From NCBI RefSeq assembly GCF_900197875.1, contig NZ_FZMO01000434.1:1-36343 (forward strand): a stretch of DNA of 36,343 nucleotides, read 5' to 3'. The notes below the pieces were generated by a model, which saw only the letters and a list, made by a program, of their open reading frames with translations, made no database searches and was not told the DNA's origin. This DNA is from Frankia canadensis. Its GTDB lineage: Bacteria > Actinomycetota > Actinomycetes > Frankiales > Frankiaceae. Of this stretch, positions 7,422 through 14,741 are shown piece after piece. Position 1 is the first letter of the stretch; each line of letters starts with the position of its first letter. The translations under genes and the position numbers were made by a program.

Positions 7422-8617
7422 CGCGGCAGGTCCTTCCACGGGATGTCACGGTCCGGCCGGCTCTCCGCCGGCAGGCCGAGTACGCGCTCGGCGATGATGT
7501 TGCGCATCACCTCGGAGGTGCCGCCCTCGATCGAGTTGGCGCGCGTCCGCAGGTACCAGAAGCCCGGCACGCGGTCCAGCGGCGTCGTGAAGTCAGGGCG
7601 GCGCATCGACCAGTCGTCGTAGCGCAGCGCGTCGGCGCCCGCCAGGTCAAGGTGCAGGGACGAGGCCGCCTGGGCGAGCCGGGCGAAGGCCAGCTTGAGA
7701 CCGGAACCCTCCGGCCCGGGCGCGCCGACCTCCAGCTGCTGGCCCAGCCTGGCGCTCGTCAGCCGCAGCGCCTCCGCGTCCACCCAGAGCCGCAGCAGCT
7801 CGTCGTAGGCGGACGCGTCCCGGCGCCGCGGGTGCTCCCGCCACTCACGTGCCACCGGCCCGATCGCGCCCTCCTCACGGGGGGCCACCGCCCCGCCGAT
7901 CGCGACGCGCTCGTTCATCAGCGTCGTCTGCGTGACGCGCCAGCCCTCGCCGACCGCACCGAGCCGGTTCGCATCCGGGACGCGGACGTCGTCGAGGTAC
8001 ACCTCGTTGAACTCCGCCTCGCCCGTCAGCTGCCGCAGCGGGCGCACGTCCACGCCGGGCGTGCTCATGTCGAGCACGAAGTAGGTCAGCCCACGGTGCT
8101 TGGGCAGATCCCGGTCGGTGCGCACAAGCAACAGGGCCCACGCGGAGTCGTGGGCCAGCGAGGTCCAGACCTTCTGCCCGTTCACGACCCAGTCGTCGCC
8201 GTCGCGCCGCGCGGTGGCGGCGACCGCGGCCAGGTCGGACCCGGCGCCCGGCTCACTGAACAGCTGGCACCAGATCTCCTCGCCGGTCCACAGCGGGCGC
8301 ATCCACCGCCGCTGCTGCTCCGGCGTGGCGTAGCGCAGCAGGGTCGGCGCCGCCATCCCCAGGCCGATCACGTTGCCCTGAGGCCGGTTGTCCGGAGCGC
8401 CCGCCGCGGCGAAGGCCGCGTCGACAACCGGCTGCAGGGACGCGTCGAGCCCGAGACCACCGAGTGTCTCGGGGAAGTGCACCCAGGCCAGGCCGGCGTC
8501 GAACCGGGCCCGCAGGAAAGCCAGCCGGTCGGTGCCGGCAGGCGGATGGGCGGCGAGAAGCTCGTCCACCTTCGTGACCACAGACGTGGGGGACCCAGAG
8601 GTGGGGGACACCGACAT
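7418..8617 (-). CDS. Acyl-CoA dehydrogenase (catalytic partner)
   Basis: 399 residues, first gene of operon A. The FAD loop is complete: QLFSEPGAGSDLAAVAATA (~118-136). VVNGQKVWTSLAHDSAW follows, and the C-terminus carries SIEGGTSEVMRNIIAERVLG, with the Glu where ACADs of the FadE17/FadE28 type have their catalytic base. The gene overlaps the divergent ACAD by ATGA, favouring a heteromeric enzyme. No Shine-Dalgarno sequence precedes the ATG; instead a perfect palindrome (8619-8633) abuts it, so the mRNA may be leaderless or the start regulated. A GTG twelve codons in is a possible alternative start, also without a clear ribosome site. Confidence 0.92.
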   Translation of the reverse strand: MSVSPTSGSPTSVVTKVDELLAAHPPAGTDRLAFLRARFDAGLAWVHFPETLGGLGLDASLQPVVDAAFAAAGAPDNRPQGNVIGLGMAAPTLLRYATPEQQRRWMRPLWTGEEIWCQLFSEPGAGSDLAAVAATARRDGDDWVVNGQKVWTSLAHDSAWALLLVRTDRDLPKHRGLTYFVLDMSTPGVDVRPLRQLTGEAEFNEVYLDDVRVPDANRLGAVGEGWRVTQTTLMNERVAIGGAVAPREEGAIGPVAREWREHPRRRDASAYDELLRLWVDAEALRLTSARLGQQLEVGAPGPEGSGLKLAFARLAQAASSLHLDLAGADALRYDDWSMRRPDFTTPLDRVPGFWYLRTRANSIEGGTSEVMRNIIAERVLGLPAESRPDRDIPWKDLPR

Positions 8618-8618
8618 T

Positions 8619-8633
8619 GTGCGACTGTCGCAC
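8619..8633. promoter_or_regulatory. Perfect palindrome abutting the start codon of operon A
   Basis: GTGCGACTGTCGCAC has 7-bp arms around a single T and begins one base upstream of the ATG (8617). It occupies the place where a ribosome-binding site should be. It may be an operator overlapping the transcription start, or an mRNA hairpin limiting translation. Confidence 0.5.
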
Positions 8634-8743
8634 CGAGCCTGCCGACCCCGATGTCTCGATCTGCGCCACGGTCATCCTCCGCCGGAGCCGCATCGCCAGT
8701 CGCGCCGCCGCGCCGCCGCGGCCAACGCCCTCGCGCCCCGCGC

Positions 8744-8760
8744 TGTCCCGCGATGGGACA
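8744..8760. promoter_or_regulatory. Candidate operator, TGTCCC-N5-GGGACA (operons A/B)
   Basis: A perfect 6-5-6 inverted repeat in the 200-bp gap between the divergent operons A (8617) and B (8818), 57 bp upstream of the operon B start. The same TGTC-N9-GACA geometry recurs at 13567, 20059 and 26720 (the last with CGTC in the left arm). Candidate site for the Fis-type activator encoded at 11774-13552. Confidence 0.55.
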
Positions 8761-8817
8761 CCCGGCCGCGCCCAGCCGGACCTACGGTGACGACGTCTCG
8801 AGCCCTGAGGAAGTGAG

Positions 8818-9969
8818 ATGCCCCCTCGCCCCCCACGCCCGGTTCGACGGATGGCACCGGTCCATGTCGTCGGCCTCGCCGCCACCCCGTTCCTGCCCGA
8901 GCAGGACGCCATGCTCGACGAGCTCGTCTTCGACGTCACCTATGCGGCCCTGCGCGAGTGCGGCCTGCGCAAGCAGGACCTCGGCCTGTCGGTCATGGCG
9001 TCGCTGGACGTGCTCGACGGCCGCAGCATCTCCAGCGGCCTGTACACCGCGGCCGCCGGCGGCTACCTGAACGACGCGTTCCGAATCGAGGGCGACTCCG
9101 GCCTCGCCGTGATCGCCGCGGCCGAGGCCGTCGCCGCGGGTGACGTCGAGGTCGCGGTGGCGGTCGGCGTGTACAACCCCGAGGTCCGGTCCGCCGACCG
9201 GGAAGCCCGGCGGTCGTTCCTCGCTCAGGTGTCCAACCTCGGCTTCGAACCGCACTTCGACCGCCCGGTCGGCCTGACCGCCGAGGTCGTCTACGCCCTC
9301 CACGCCGCGCACACGCTCGAATCCGGCGGCGAGGACCTCGACGCGTTCGCCCGGCTGGCCGCGGAGGAGATCACCCGCGGCAGCGAGCGGCCGCGCTCCG
9401 TCCGGACGGCGCCCGTCACGGCCCAGGAAGTGCTGGCGTCGGAGCAGGTGGCCGCGCCGCTGCGGGAGCTCATGCTGCCCGCGCATTCGACCGGTGCCGT
9501 CGCCGTCGTGCTGGCCTCGCCCGCGCGGGCTGGCCGCTGTCTGGGCCGATCGGCCCGCATCACCGGCTTCGGTCACGCGACCGGCGGGTACACGTGGGAC
9601 GGTCGGTGGCTGTCCGACCCGGCGGCCCCCACCCGCCGCGCGACGCGGATCGCCTACGGGCAGGCCGGCATCTCCGCCGCGGCGGAGCAGGTCGGTCTCG
9701 TGGAACTGACAGCACCGACGCCGGCCCTGCATGCCCCCTACCTCGGCGCCCTGGGCCTGGCCGCTTCGCTGGGCGACAAGGACGTCAACGCCAGCGGCGG
9801 CGCCCGCAGCAACTTCCCGGGCCTCGCCAACGGCGCGCTGCGCCTGCTCGAGGTCGTCGAACAGCTCGAGAGCCGGGCCGGCGCCAGCACCGCCGTCGCG
9901 CATTCGGTCGACACCGGGACCGGTCTGGTCAGTGAGGACGTGTCCGTCCTGGTCGTGGAGGCCGCCTGA
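8818..9969 (+). CDS. Thiolase-fold protein without thiolase cysteine (Ltp-like)
   Basis: 383 residues; AGGAAG lies a few bases before the ATG, favouring 8818 over the Met at 8851. The thiolase fold is recognisable (HVVGLAATPF, ALRECGL, SGGARSNFPGLANGALRLLE, TGLVSEDVSVLVVE). Where thiolases have their nucleophilic Cys it reads RIEGDSGLAVIAAAEAV, and the GHP/GHA His loop is replaced by SNFPGLANG. It therefore cannot be an ordinary thiolase. Cys-less thiolase homologues paired with a DUF35 protein, such as Ltp2-ChsH2, act as retro-aldolases on steroid side-chain CoA esters. The gene overlaps the next thiolase-like gene by one base (TGATG), so a heteromer is likely. Confidence 0.85.
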   Translation: MPPRPPRPVRRMAPVHVVGLAATPFLPEQDAMLDELVFDVTYAALRECGLRKQDLGLSVMASLDVLDGRSISSGLYTAAAGGYLNDAFRIEGDSGLAVIAAAEAVAAGDVEVAVAVGVYNPEVRSADREARRSFLAQVSNLGFEPHFDRPVGLTAEVVYALHAAHTLESGGEDLDAFARLAAEEITRGSERPRSVRTAPVTAQEVLASEQVAAPLRELMLPAHSTGAVAVVLASPARAGRCLGRSARITGFGHATGGYTWDGRWLSDPAAPTRRATRIAYGQAGISAAAEQVGLVELTAPTPALHAPYLGALGLAASLGDKDVNASGGARSNFPGLANGALRLLEVVEQLESRAGASTAVAHSVDTGTGLVSEDVSVLVVEAA

Positions 9970-11153
9970 TGCCCTACCGTGCCGCGGTCGTCGGGGCCGG
10001 CATCACCGATGCCACCTCGCCCCGCAAGCAGCAGCTCTCGGCGGTCGAACTGTGCCAGCAGGCCACCTGGGCCGCCCTCGACCATGCCGGCACCACCCCG
10101 GACACGCTCGACGGGGTCGTCGTCGGCAACATCGACGGCTTCGAGGGCACAGTCCTCGGCGCCAGGAACCTCACCCGGGCGCTCGGCCTGGGTGCCGACC
10201 TGCCCGTCACGATCATCAACACCGGCGGCACGACCGGCGGGAACCTGATGCAGGTCGCCGCACGGATGGTCCGCTCCGGATCGCACGCCCGGGTGCTGTG
10301 CCTGGGCGGGCCGACCTTCTTCGGCGTCCGCGACCTGCAGAGCGCGATCAACACCAACTCGCCGATGATCATCGAGCAGCCGCTCGGCATGGGCGCCTAC
10401 CACATGGGCGCCTTCGCGGCGAACGCCTACCGGCAACGCTACGGCCTGACACCCGAGGACCTCGCGGCCGTCGTCGTCGCGGACCACGAGAAGGCGTCGC
10501 GCAACCCGCACGCGCACCTGCGGTACACGGTCACCGAGGATGAGGTCGTGAACGGCCGCCCGCTGTCGTCGCCGCTCACCCAGCCGATGGTGTGCCCCGT
10601 GTCGGCCGCGGCCGTCGCGATGATCGTCGCCGACGCGGACGATGTCGACGACCTGCGGTCCACCCCGGCGCTGATCCGGGCGATGGGGATGTCCAGCGAC
10701 CCGTACCTCGGCGGCGGCAAGGGCGACTTCGCCGAGATGCAGAACCTGGCCACCCTCGCCCGGCGGGTGTACGCGCTCGCGGACGTGCGCGACCCGGCCG
10801 CCGAGTTCGACGTCGTCGAGATCTTCGCGCCCTACGCGCACATGCAGCCGATGCAGCTGGAGGCGTTGCAGCTGGCACCGCCCGGTGGCGGCGTCGAGCT
10901 GATCCGGTCGGGCGCGACCTCGGCCGGCGGGTCCCTGCCCACCAACCTCTCCGGCGGGCCGAAGTGCACGAACGCCGGTGTGGCCGGCGAGCTGGCGCCC
11001 TACGCGTACGCCGCGCTGCAGGTGATGGGCGCGGCTCCCGAGCCGATCCAGGTGCCGGGCGCGCGCCGGGCCCTGGCCCACGGCACCGGCGGCACGTTCT
11101 TCCAGTTCGAGAACCTCGCCATCTTCGAGGCCCTGCCCAGGAGCGACGCATGA
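9969..11153 (+). CDS. Thiolase-fold protein, second Cys-less partner
   Basis: 394 residues. The thiolase scaffold is clear (YRAAVVGAGITDATSPRKQQ, DTLDGVVVGNIDGFEG, VTIINTGGTTGG, EFDVVEIFAPYAHMQPMQLE, AGGSLPTNLSGG, HGTGGTFFQFENLAIFE). At the nucleophile position a TGGTTGG stretch replaces Cys, and the C-terminal Cys-Gly-Gly motif reads HGTGG. Tyr residues are common near the expected pocket; Ltp2-type aldolases use Tyr instead of Cys. Its stop overlaps the DUF35 gene by ATGA. I infer a three-part complex with the genes on either side, cleaving a beta-hydroxyacyl-CoA. Confidence 0.85.
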   Translation: MPYRAAVVGAGITDATSPRKQQLSAVELCQQATWAALDHAGTTPDTLDGVVVGNIDGFEGTVLGARNLTRALGLGADLPVTIINTGGTTGGNLMQVAARMVRSGSHARVLCLGGPTFFGVRDLQSAINTNSPMIIEQPLGMGAYHMGAFAANAYRQRYGLTPEDLAAVVVADHEKASRNPHAHLRYTVTEDEVVNGRPLSSPLTQPMVCPVSAAAVAMIVADADDVDDLRSTPALIRAMGMSSDPYLGGGKGDFAEMQNLATLARRVYALADVRDPAAEFDVVEIFAPYAHMQPMQLEALQLAPPGGGVELIRSGATSAGGSLPTNLSGGPKCTNAGVAGELAPYAYAALQVMGAAPEPIQVPGARRALAHGTGGTFFQFENLAIFEALPRSDA

Positions 11154-11611
11154 CGACCACCCCCACCCAGGCCGTCCACTGGGACCTGCACTACGACATC
11201 CACCTCGGCGCCACGTGGAGTCGGTTCATGGACGGGCTCCGGGACCGGAAGATCCTCGCCAACGTGTGCCCGTCCTGCGACCGGGTGTTCGTCCCGCCGC
11301 AGGCCTACTGCGAATCCTGCTTCGAGCGAACGGACCGCTGGGTCGAGCTGCCACCCGAGGGCAGCCTGGAGGTCTTCACCGTCGCCTGGCACGGCTTCCG
11401 CGGCGGGCCCACGCCGCCGTACGCGATCGGCGGCATCCGGCTGGACGGGGCGAGCACGCTGCTCATGCACTGGGTCATCGGGCTGGACTTCACCGAGCCG
11501 ACGACGCTGCTCGCCCAACTACCGGCGGGCAGCCGGGTACGGGCGGTGTGGGCCCCGCAGCGGACCGGGCAGATCCTCGACATCGCCCACTTCGAGCCCG
11601 ACCGCGACTGA
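11150..11611 (+). CDS. DUF35 Zn-ribbon/OB-fold protein
   Basis: 153 residues. A rubredoxin-like zinc ribbon has Cys40, Cys43, Cys54 and Cys57 (CPSCDRVFVPPQAYCESC), preceded by a helix (SRFMDGLRDRKIL) and followed by an OB fold (GSLEVFTVAWHGF, PYAIGGIRLDG, GSRVRAVWAP). DUF35 proteins bind and channel acyl-CoA for thiolase-fold partners; known cases are the ChsH2 C-terminal domain with Ltp2, and BbsA with BbsB. Overlap with the preceding thiolase-like gene shows obligatory co-expression. The stop codon lies inside a 16-bp tandem repeat. Confidence 0.9.
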   Translation: MTTTPTQAVHWDLHYDIHLGATWSRFMDGLRDRKILANVCPSCDRVFVPPQAYCESCFERTDRWVELPPEGSLEVFTVAWHGFRGGPTPPYAIGGIRLDGASTLLMHWVIGLDFTEPTTLLAQLPAGSRVRAVWAPQRTGQILDIAHFEPDRD

Positions 11612-11637
11612 GCCCGACCGCGACTGAGCCCGACCGC
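11594..11637. repeat. 16-bp tandem repeat, 2.75 copies, over a stop codon
   Basis: GAGCCCGACCGCGACT is repeated head to tail (11594-11609, 11610-11625, partial 11626-11637). The first unit encodes the last residues EPDRD of the DUF35 protein and its TGA spans the unit junction (11609-11611). The later copies are untranslated. Confidence 0.9.
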
Positions 11638-11743
11638 TTCTCCCGGTCGACGCCGGCTGGAGCGCCTTCTGAGCCGCCCGGCCACCGAGGGCGCCACGCC
11701 TTTCCCGAAACAGCCGAGGCAGGCGTCCGCCGCACCGTTGACA

Positions 11744-11768
11744 GAGTGTCAGTACCAATCCGACACTC
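11744..11768. promoter_or_regulatory. Inverted repeat at the start of the activator gene
   Basis: GAGTGTC-N11-GACACTC has perfect 7-bp arms and lies just upstream of the GTG at 11774 (inside the frame if the TTG at 11738 were used). The TGTC/GACA half-sites match the other candidate operators but with an N11 instead of N9 core. Its position suggests autoregulation. Confidence 0.5.
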
Positions 11769-11773
11769 CAGAT

Positions 11774-13552
11774 GTGACCCACAACACCTATCGAGGAGTG
11801 GCGCCGGAGGCCGCGACCCGCAGCCTGCTCCGGGAGCGTCAGTCATCAGCATGGCCCGGCGGCTTCACGGTCTCGCAGACGGTCCTGGAGTCGTGGGCGC
11901 GATGCCTCAAGGCGGGCCTGGACCCCGCCATGACATCGCCCGCCCGGGCCACCAAGCCCCGCGAACAGGACCTGCGGTTCGCCGAGCAGGCCGACTCGGT
12001 GCTGGCTTCCCGGCGAGACGACCTGGAGCAGTCGGAGTCCTGCCTATCGCTGACCAACGCCGAGGGCGTCATCCTGCGCCAGTGGCTCGGCAGCCGGGCG
12101 CTCGCCGCCCGGCTCGAGCACCTCGACATCACGCCGGGGTTCGTCGTCGACGAGAGCGTCATCGGAACCTCGAGCGGGACGTCGCTGCTCAGCCGGCGTC
12201 CGACGCTCGTTCGCGGGCCGGAGCACTTCGCCACCCAGTTCAGCGCTCTCACGTCGGCCGGCACCGTCATCACCCATCCCGTGTCCCGTCGGGTCGTCGG
12301 CAGCCTGAACCTGACCTGCCACTTCGCCGACACCTCGCGGCTGGCGCTGGCCTGGATCCGCCAACTCACCGCCGATGTCGAGGCGGCGCTGCTGCACCGG
12401 TCGTCGCGGGCGGAGCGAACCCTGATCGAGCGGTTCATACGCGAGAACCGGGACACCGGCCACCCCGTCCTCGCCGTCAGCTCCGACACGATCGTCACCA
12501 ACGCGGCCGCGGCCCGCCTGCTGGGCGGAGTGGACCAGGCGGGCATCTGGGAACAGGCCGCGCGCGTCCTCACCGCCGACCACAGCATCGTGGACGCCCT
12601 CACCGTCACCGACGGGCGTCGTCTGCGTGCTCGCTACCTCCCGATACACGACGACGACCGGATCGTCGGGGTGATCGTCAGACTCATCCGGACGGCCGAC
12701 GCGGGTCACCCGACCTCGACGCCGGTTCCGACACCGACGCTGGACGGCCTGGTCGGGCACAGCGCCGCCTGGCGTTGCCTGGCCCGCGAGGTCCGTGCCG
12801 CCGGGTCACGTCCCATGCTGGTCGTTGGCGAGCCGGGAAGCGGCCGCGCAAGCATCGCCTCGGTCGATCTCCCCAGCGAGGCCCCCGTCCTCGACGCCCG
12901 GGACGCCGCGGTGGCTCCCGAAGCATGGGTGGCCCGATTAACCGGGCTCCTGCGCGAACGGCCCTCCGCGCTGCTGATGCGTCACCTCGACGAGACACCG
13001 GCCGACCTGACCGCCGCGGTGGCTGATGCACTCAGCTCGGCGTCGGGCCGGACGATTCTGCGGGCCACCGCGACCCGGATACCAGGCACAAGCGGTCGTG
13101 ACGAGCTGGTCGCACCGTTCGGTGCGGTGATCCACGTCCCTCCGCTGGCCGCTCGTCTCGAGGATCTGCCCGACCTTCTTCGCCACCTCACCGAGCGGCA
13201 CACCCCGCCCGGCACACCGCCACCGCGGTGGATGCCGGACGCTGTCCAGGCCCTTTCGCGGCTGGACTGGCCGGCGAACCTGCGCTCACTGGAGACCCTC
13301 GTCGCCCAGGTCGTCGCCATGGCCCACACCGGGTACATAGGCGCTCGCGACCTGCCCGCCCACGTCATCAGTGCGGCGTCGAGACGCACCCTCGTCGGCC
13401 TTGAGCGGGCCGAGGCGACCACCATCCTGCAGGCGCTGCGTGACCATCAGGGCAACAAGAAGGACGCCGCGGCCGCCCTCGGCATCGCCCGCTCGACGCT
13501 TTACCGCAAGATGCGTGCCCTCGGGATCGACCTCGACACCCACTCCTTCTGA
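11774..13552 (+). CDS. GAF/AAA-like/Fis transcriptional activator (AcoR type)
   Basis: About 592 residues from GTG 11774; TTG 11738 and GTG 11798 are alternatives, and none has a strong ribosome site. Layout: a sensor region with a GAF-like domain (~70-220, e.g. PGFVVDESVIGTSSGTS), a PAS-like section, a reduced AAA+ domain (~340-500) and a C-terminal Fis HTH (ERAEATTILQAL, NKKDAAAALGIARSTLYRKM). The Walker A equivalent reads VGEPGSGRAS without the GKT/S, and the GAFTGA loop that contacts sigma54 is absent. It should therefore work with an ordinary sigma factor, in line with actinobacteria lacking RpoN. It follows operon B and precedes the luciferase-like gene, making it the prime candidate regulator of the island. 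Confidence 0.85.
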   Translation: MTHNTYRGVAPEAATRSLLRERQSSAWPGGFTVSQTVLESWARCLKAGLDPAMTSPARATKPREQDLRFAEQADSVLASRRDDLEQSESCLSLTNAEGVILRQWLGSRALAARLEHLDITPGFVVDESVIGTSSGTSLLSRRPTLVRGPEHFATQFSALTSAGTVITHPVSRRVVGSLNLTCHFADTSRLALAWIRQLTADVEAALLHRSSRAERTLIERFIRENRDTGHPVLAVSSDTIVTNAAAARLLGGVDQAGIWEQAARVLTADHSIVDALTVTDGRRLRARYLPIHDDDRIVGVIVRLIRTADAGHPTSTPVPTPTLDGLVGHSAAWRCLAREVRAAGSRPMLVVGEPGSGRASIASVDLPSEAPVLDARDAAVAPEAWVARLTGLLRERPSALLMRHLDETPADLTAAVADALSSASGRTILRATATRIPGTSGRDELVAPFGAVIHVPPLAARLEDLPDLLRHLTERHTPPGTPPPRWMPDAVQALSRLDWPANLRSLETLVAQVVAMAHTGYIGARDLPAHVISAASRRTLVGLERAEATTILQALRDHQGNKKDAAAALGIARSTLYRKMRALGIDLDTHSF

Positions 13553-13566
13553 CCAGCAAGGACCGC

Positions 13567-13583
13567 TGTCTCGTCCTGCGACA
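13567..13583. promoter_or_regulatory. Candidate operator before the luciferase-like gene
   Basis: TGTCTC-N5-GCGACA (TGTC-N9-GACA, one mismatch in the 6-bp arms), extended by CCG/CGG outside. It lies 15 bp after the activator stop and about 90 bp before the TTG start at 13674. Same spacing as the sites at 8744 and 20059. Confidence 0.45.
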
Positions 13584-13673
13584 CCGGAGCTGTACGGCGC
13601 AGCGGTGATAGTAGCGGGAGTCACAACGACCAGCGCGTTCGGACTACCCGACTCGGTCACGAGGGGATACACC

Positions 13674-14741
13674 TTGAAAGTCCATCTGACCAACCTGTTG
13701 CAGAACTATGGGCAGGAACGCGACGACCACGACGTCTATCGCGACCACCTGCGCCTGTCGGAGATGGCCGCCGCTTTCGGCTACGAAAGCATCGGCTGCG
13801 TCGAGCACCACTTCGACCCCGGATACTCAATGTGCCCGGACAACACACAGTTCTTATCTTACCTGGCCGCCCGGACGAGCAACATCAAACTGCAGACGAC
13901 GGCGGTTATCCTGCCGTGGAACGACCCACTGCGCGTGGTCGAGAAGATCGCTCTTCTGGACAATCTCGCCGACGGGCGCGTGATCTTCGGGATGGGTCGC
14001 GGACTTTCCCGCCGTGAATTCGAGGGATTCCGGCTGGACATGGGTGAGTCCCGGGACCGCTTCGACGAGGCCGCCGAAATGATCATTCGCGGTCTGGAGG
14101 ACGGCTACGTCGAGAACCACGGAACCTACTACCAGCAACCCCGAGTGCCCGTGCACCCGCGCCCGTTGGCCTCGTTCAAGGGCCGCACCAGCGGCGTCGC
14201 GATGAGTCCCGACTCCGCGGTCGCCGTCGGTCGGCTCGGCATCCAGATGATGGCCTTCATCCAGGGCCCGATGCGGGACATGCACCTGCCGATGATCGAG
14301 CAGTATCGGCAGGCCCACCGCGAGACGCACGGAACCGAAGCGCCACCGCCCATGATGATCGACCTCACCTACTGCCACCCGGATGCCGAGCAGGCCCGAC
14401 AGGTGGCCACCGAGAGGGTCGCCAACTACTACATGACCTGCGTCGAGCACTATGAATTTGGCGGCCGGCATTTCGAGAGCACGCAGGGATACGCCTCCTA
14501 CGCCGCGGCGAGACGTGCCATCGATGAGCTGGGTCTGGACAAGGTCGTGCAGACCTACGTCGACGCGCAGATCTGGGGGACGCCGGAAGAGATCCTGCGC
14601 AAGCACCACGAACGCAAGGAGATCGTCGGCGAATACGAACCGATCATGGTCTTCCAGTATGGCGGACTGTATGGCGACCTCGCCGAGGAGAGCTTCAAGC
14701 TCTTCAGCACCGAGGTCCTCCCCGAGCTTCAGCGACTGTGA
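13674..14741 (+). CDS. Luciferase-like flavin-dependent monooxygenase
   Basis: 355 residues starting at TTG 13674, chosen because GAGGGG lies seven bases upstream and the first beta strand (KVHLTNLLQNYGQE) begins there. Bacterial-luciferase-like TIM barrel: FGYESIGCVEHHFDP (~34-48), LAARTSNIKLQTTAVILPWN (~63-82), then ALLDNLADGRVIFGMGRGLS (~93-112), and WGTPEEILRKHHE near the end. Such enzymes use FMNH2 or F420H2 to oxygenate or oxidise a substrate. The nearest flavin reductase is at 2005-2688. Its stop overlaps the esterase start. It belongs to a different subgroup from the remnant at 2787. Confidence 0.9.
   Translation: MKVHLTNLLQNYGQERDDHDVYRDHLRLSEMAAAFGYESIGCVEHHFDPGYSMCPDNTQFLSYLAARTSNIKLQTTAVILPWNDPLRVVEKIALLDNLADGRVIFGMGRGLSRREFEGFRLDMGESRDRFDEAAEMIIRGLEDGYVENHGTYYQQPRVPVHPRPLASFKGRTSGVAMSPDSAVAVGRLGIQMMAFIQGPMRDMHLPMIEQYRQAHRETHGTEAPPPMMIDLTYCHPDAEQARQVATERVANYYMTCVEHYEFGGRHFESTQGYASYAAARRAIDELGLDKVVQTYVDAQIWGTPEEILRKHHERKEIVGEYEPIMVFQYGGLYGDLAEESFKLFSTEVLPELQRL

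Noticed and set aside
5049-7622. 857-codon open frame on the plus strand
   Set aside because: It lies antisense to two clear acyl-CoA dehydrogenase genes, is rich in Arg, Gly and His with no domain pattern, and is the usual shadow of high third-position GC.
13371-13673. N-terminal extension of the luciferase-like frame into the activator gene
   Set aside because: The first 101 codons overlap the Fis HTH in another frame; the GAGGGG site and first beta strand place the start at TTG 13674.
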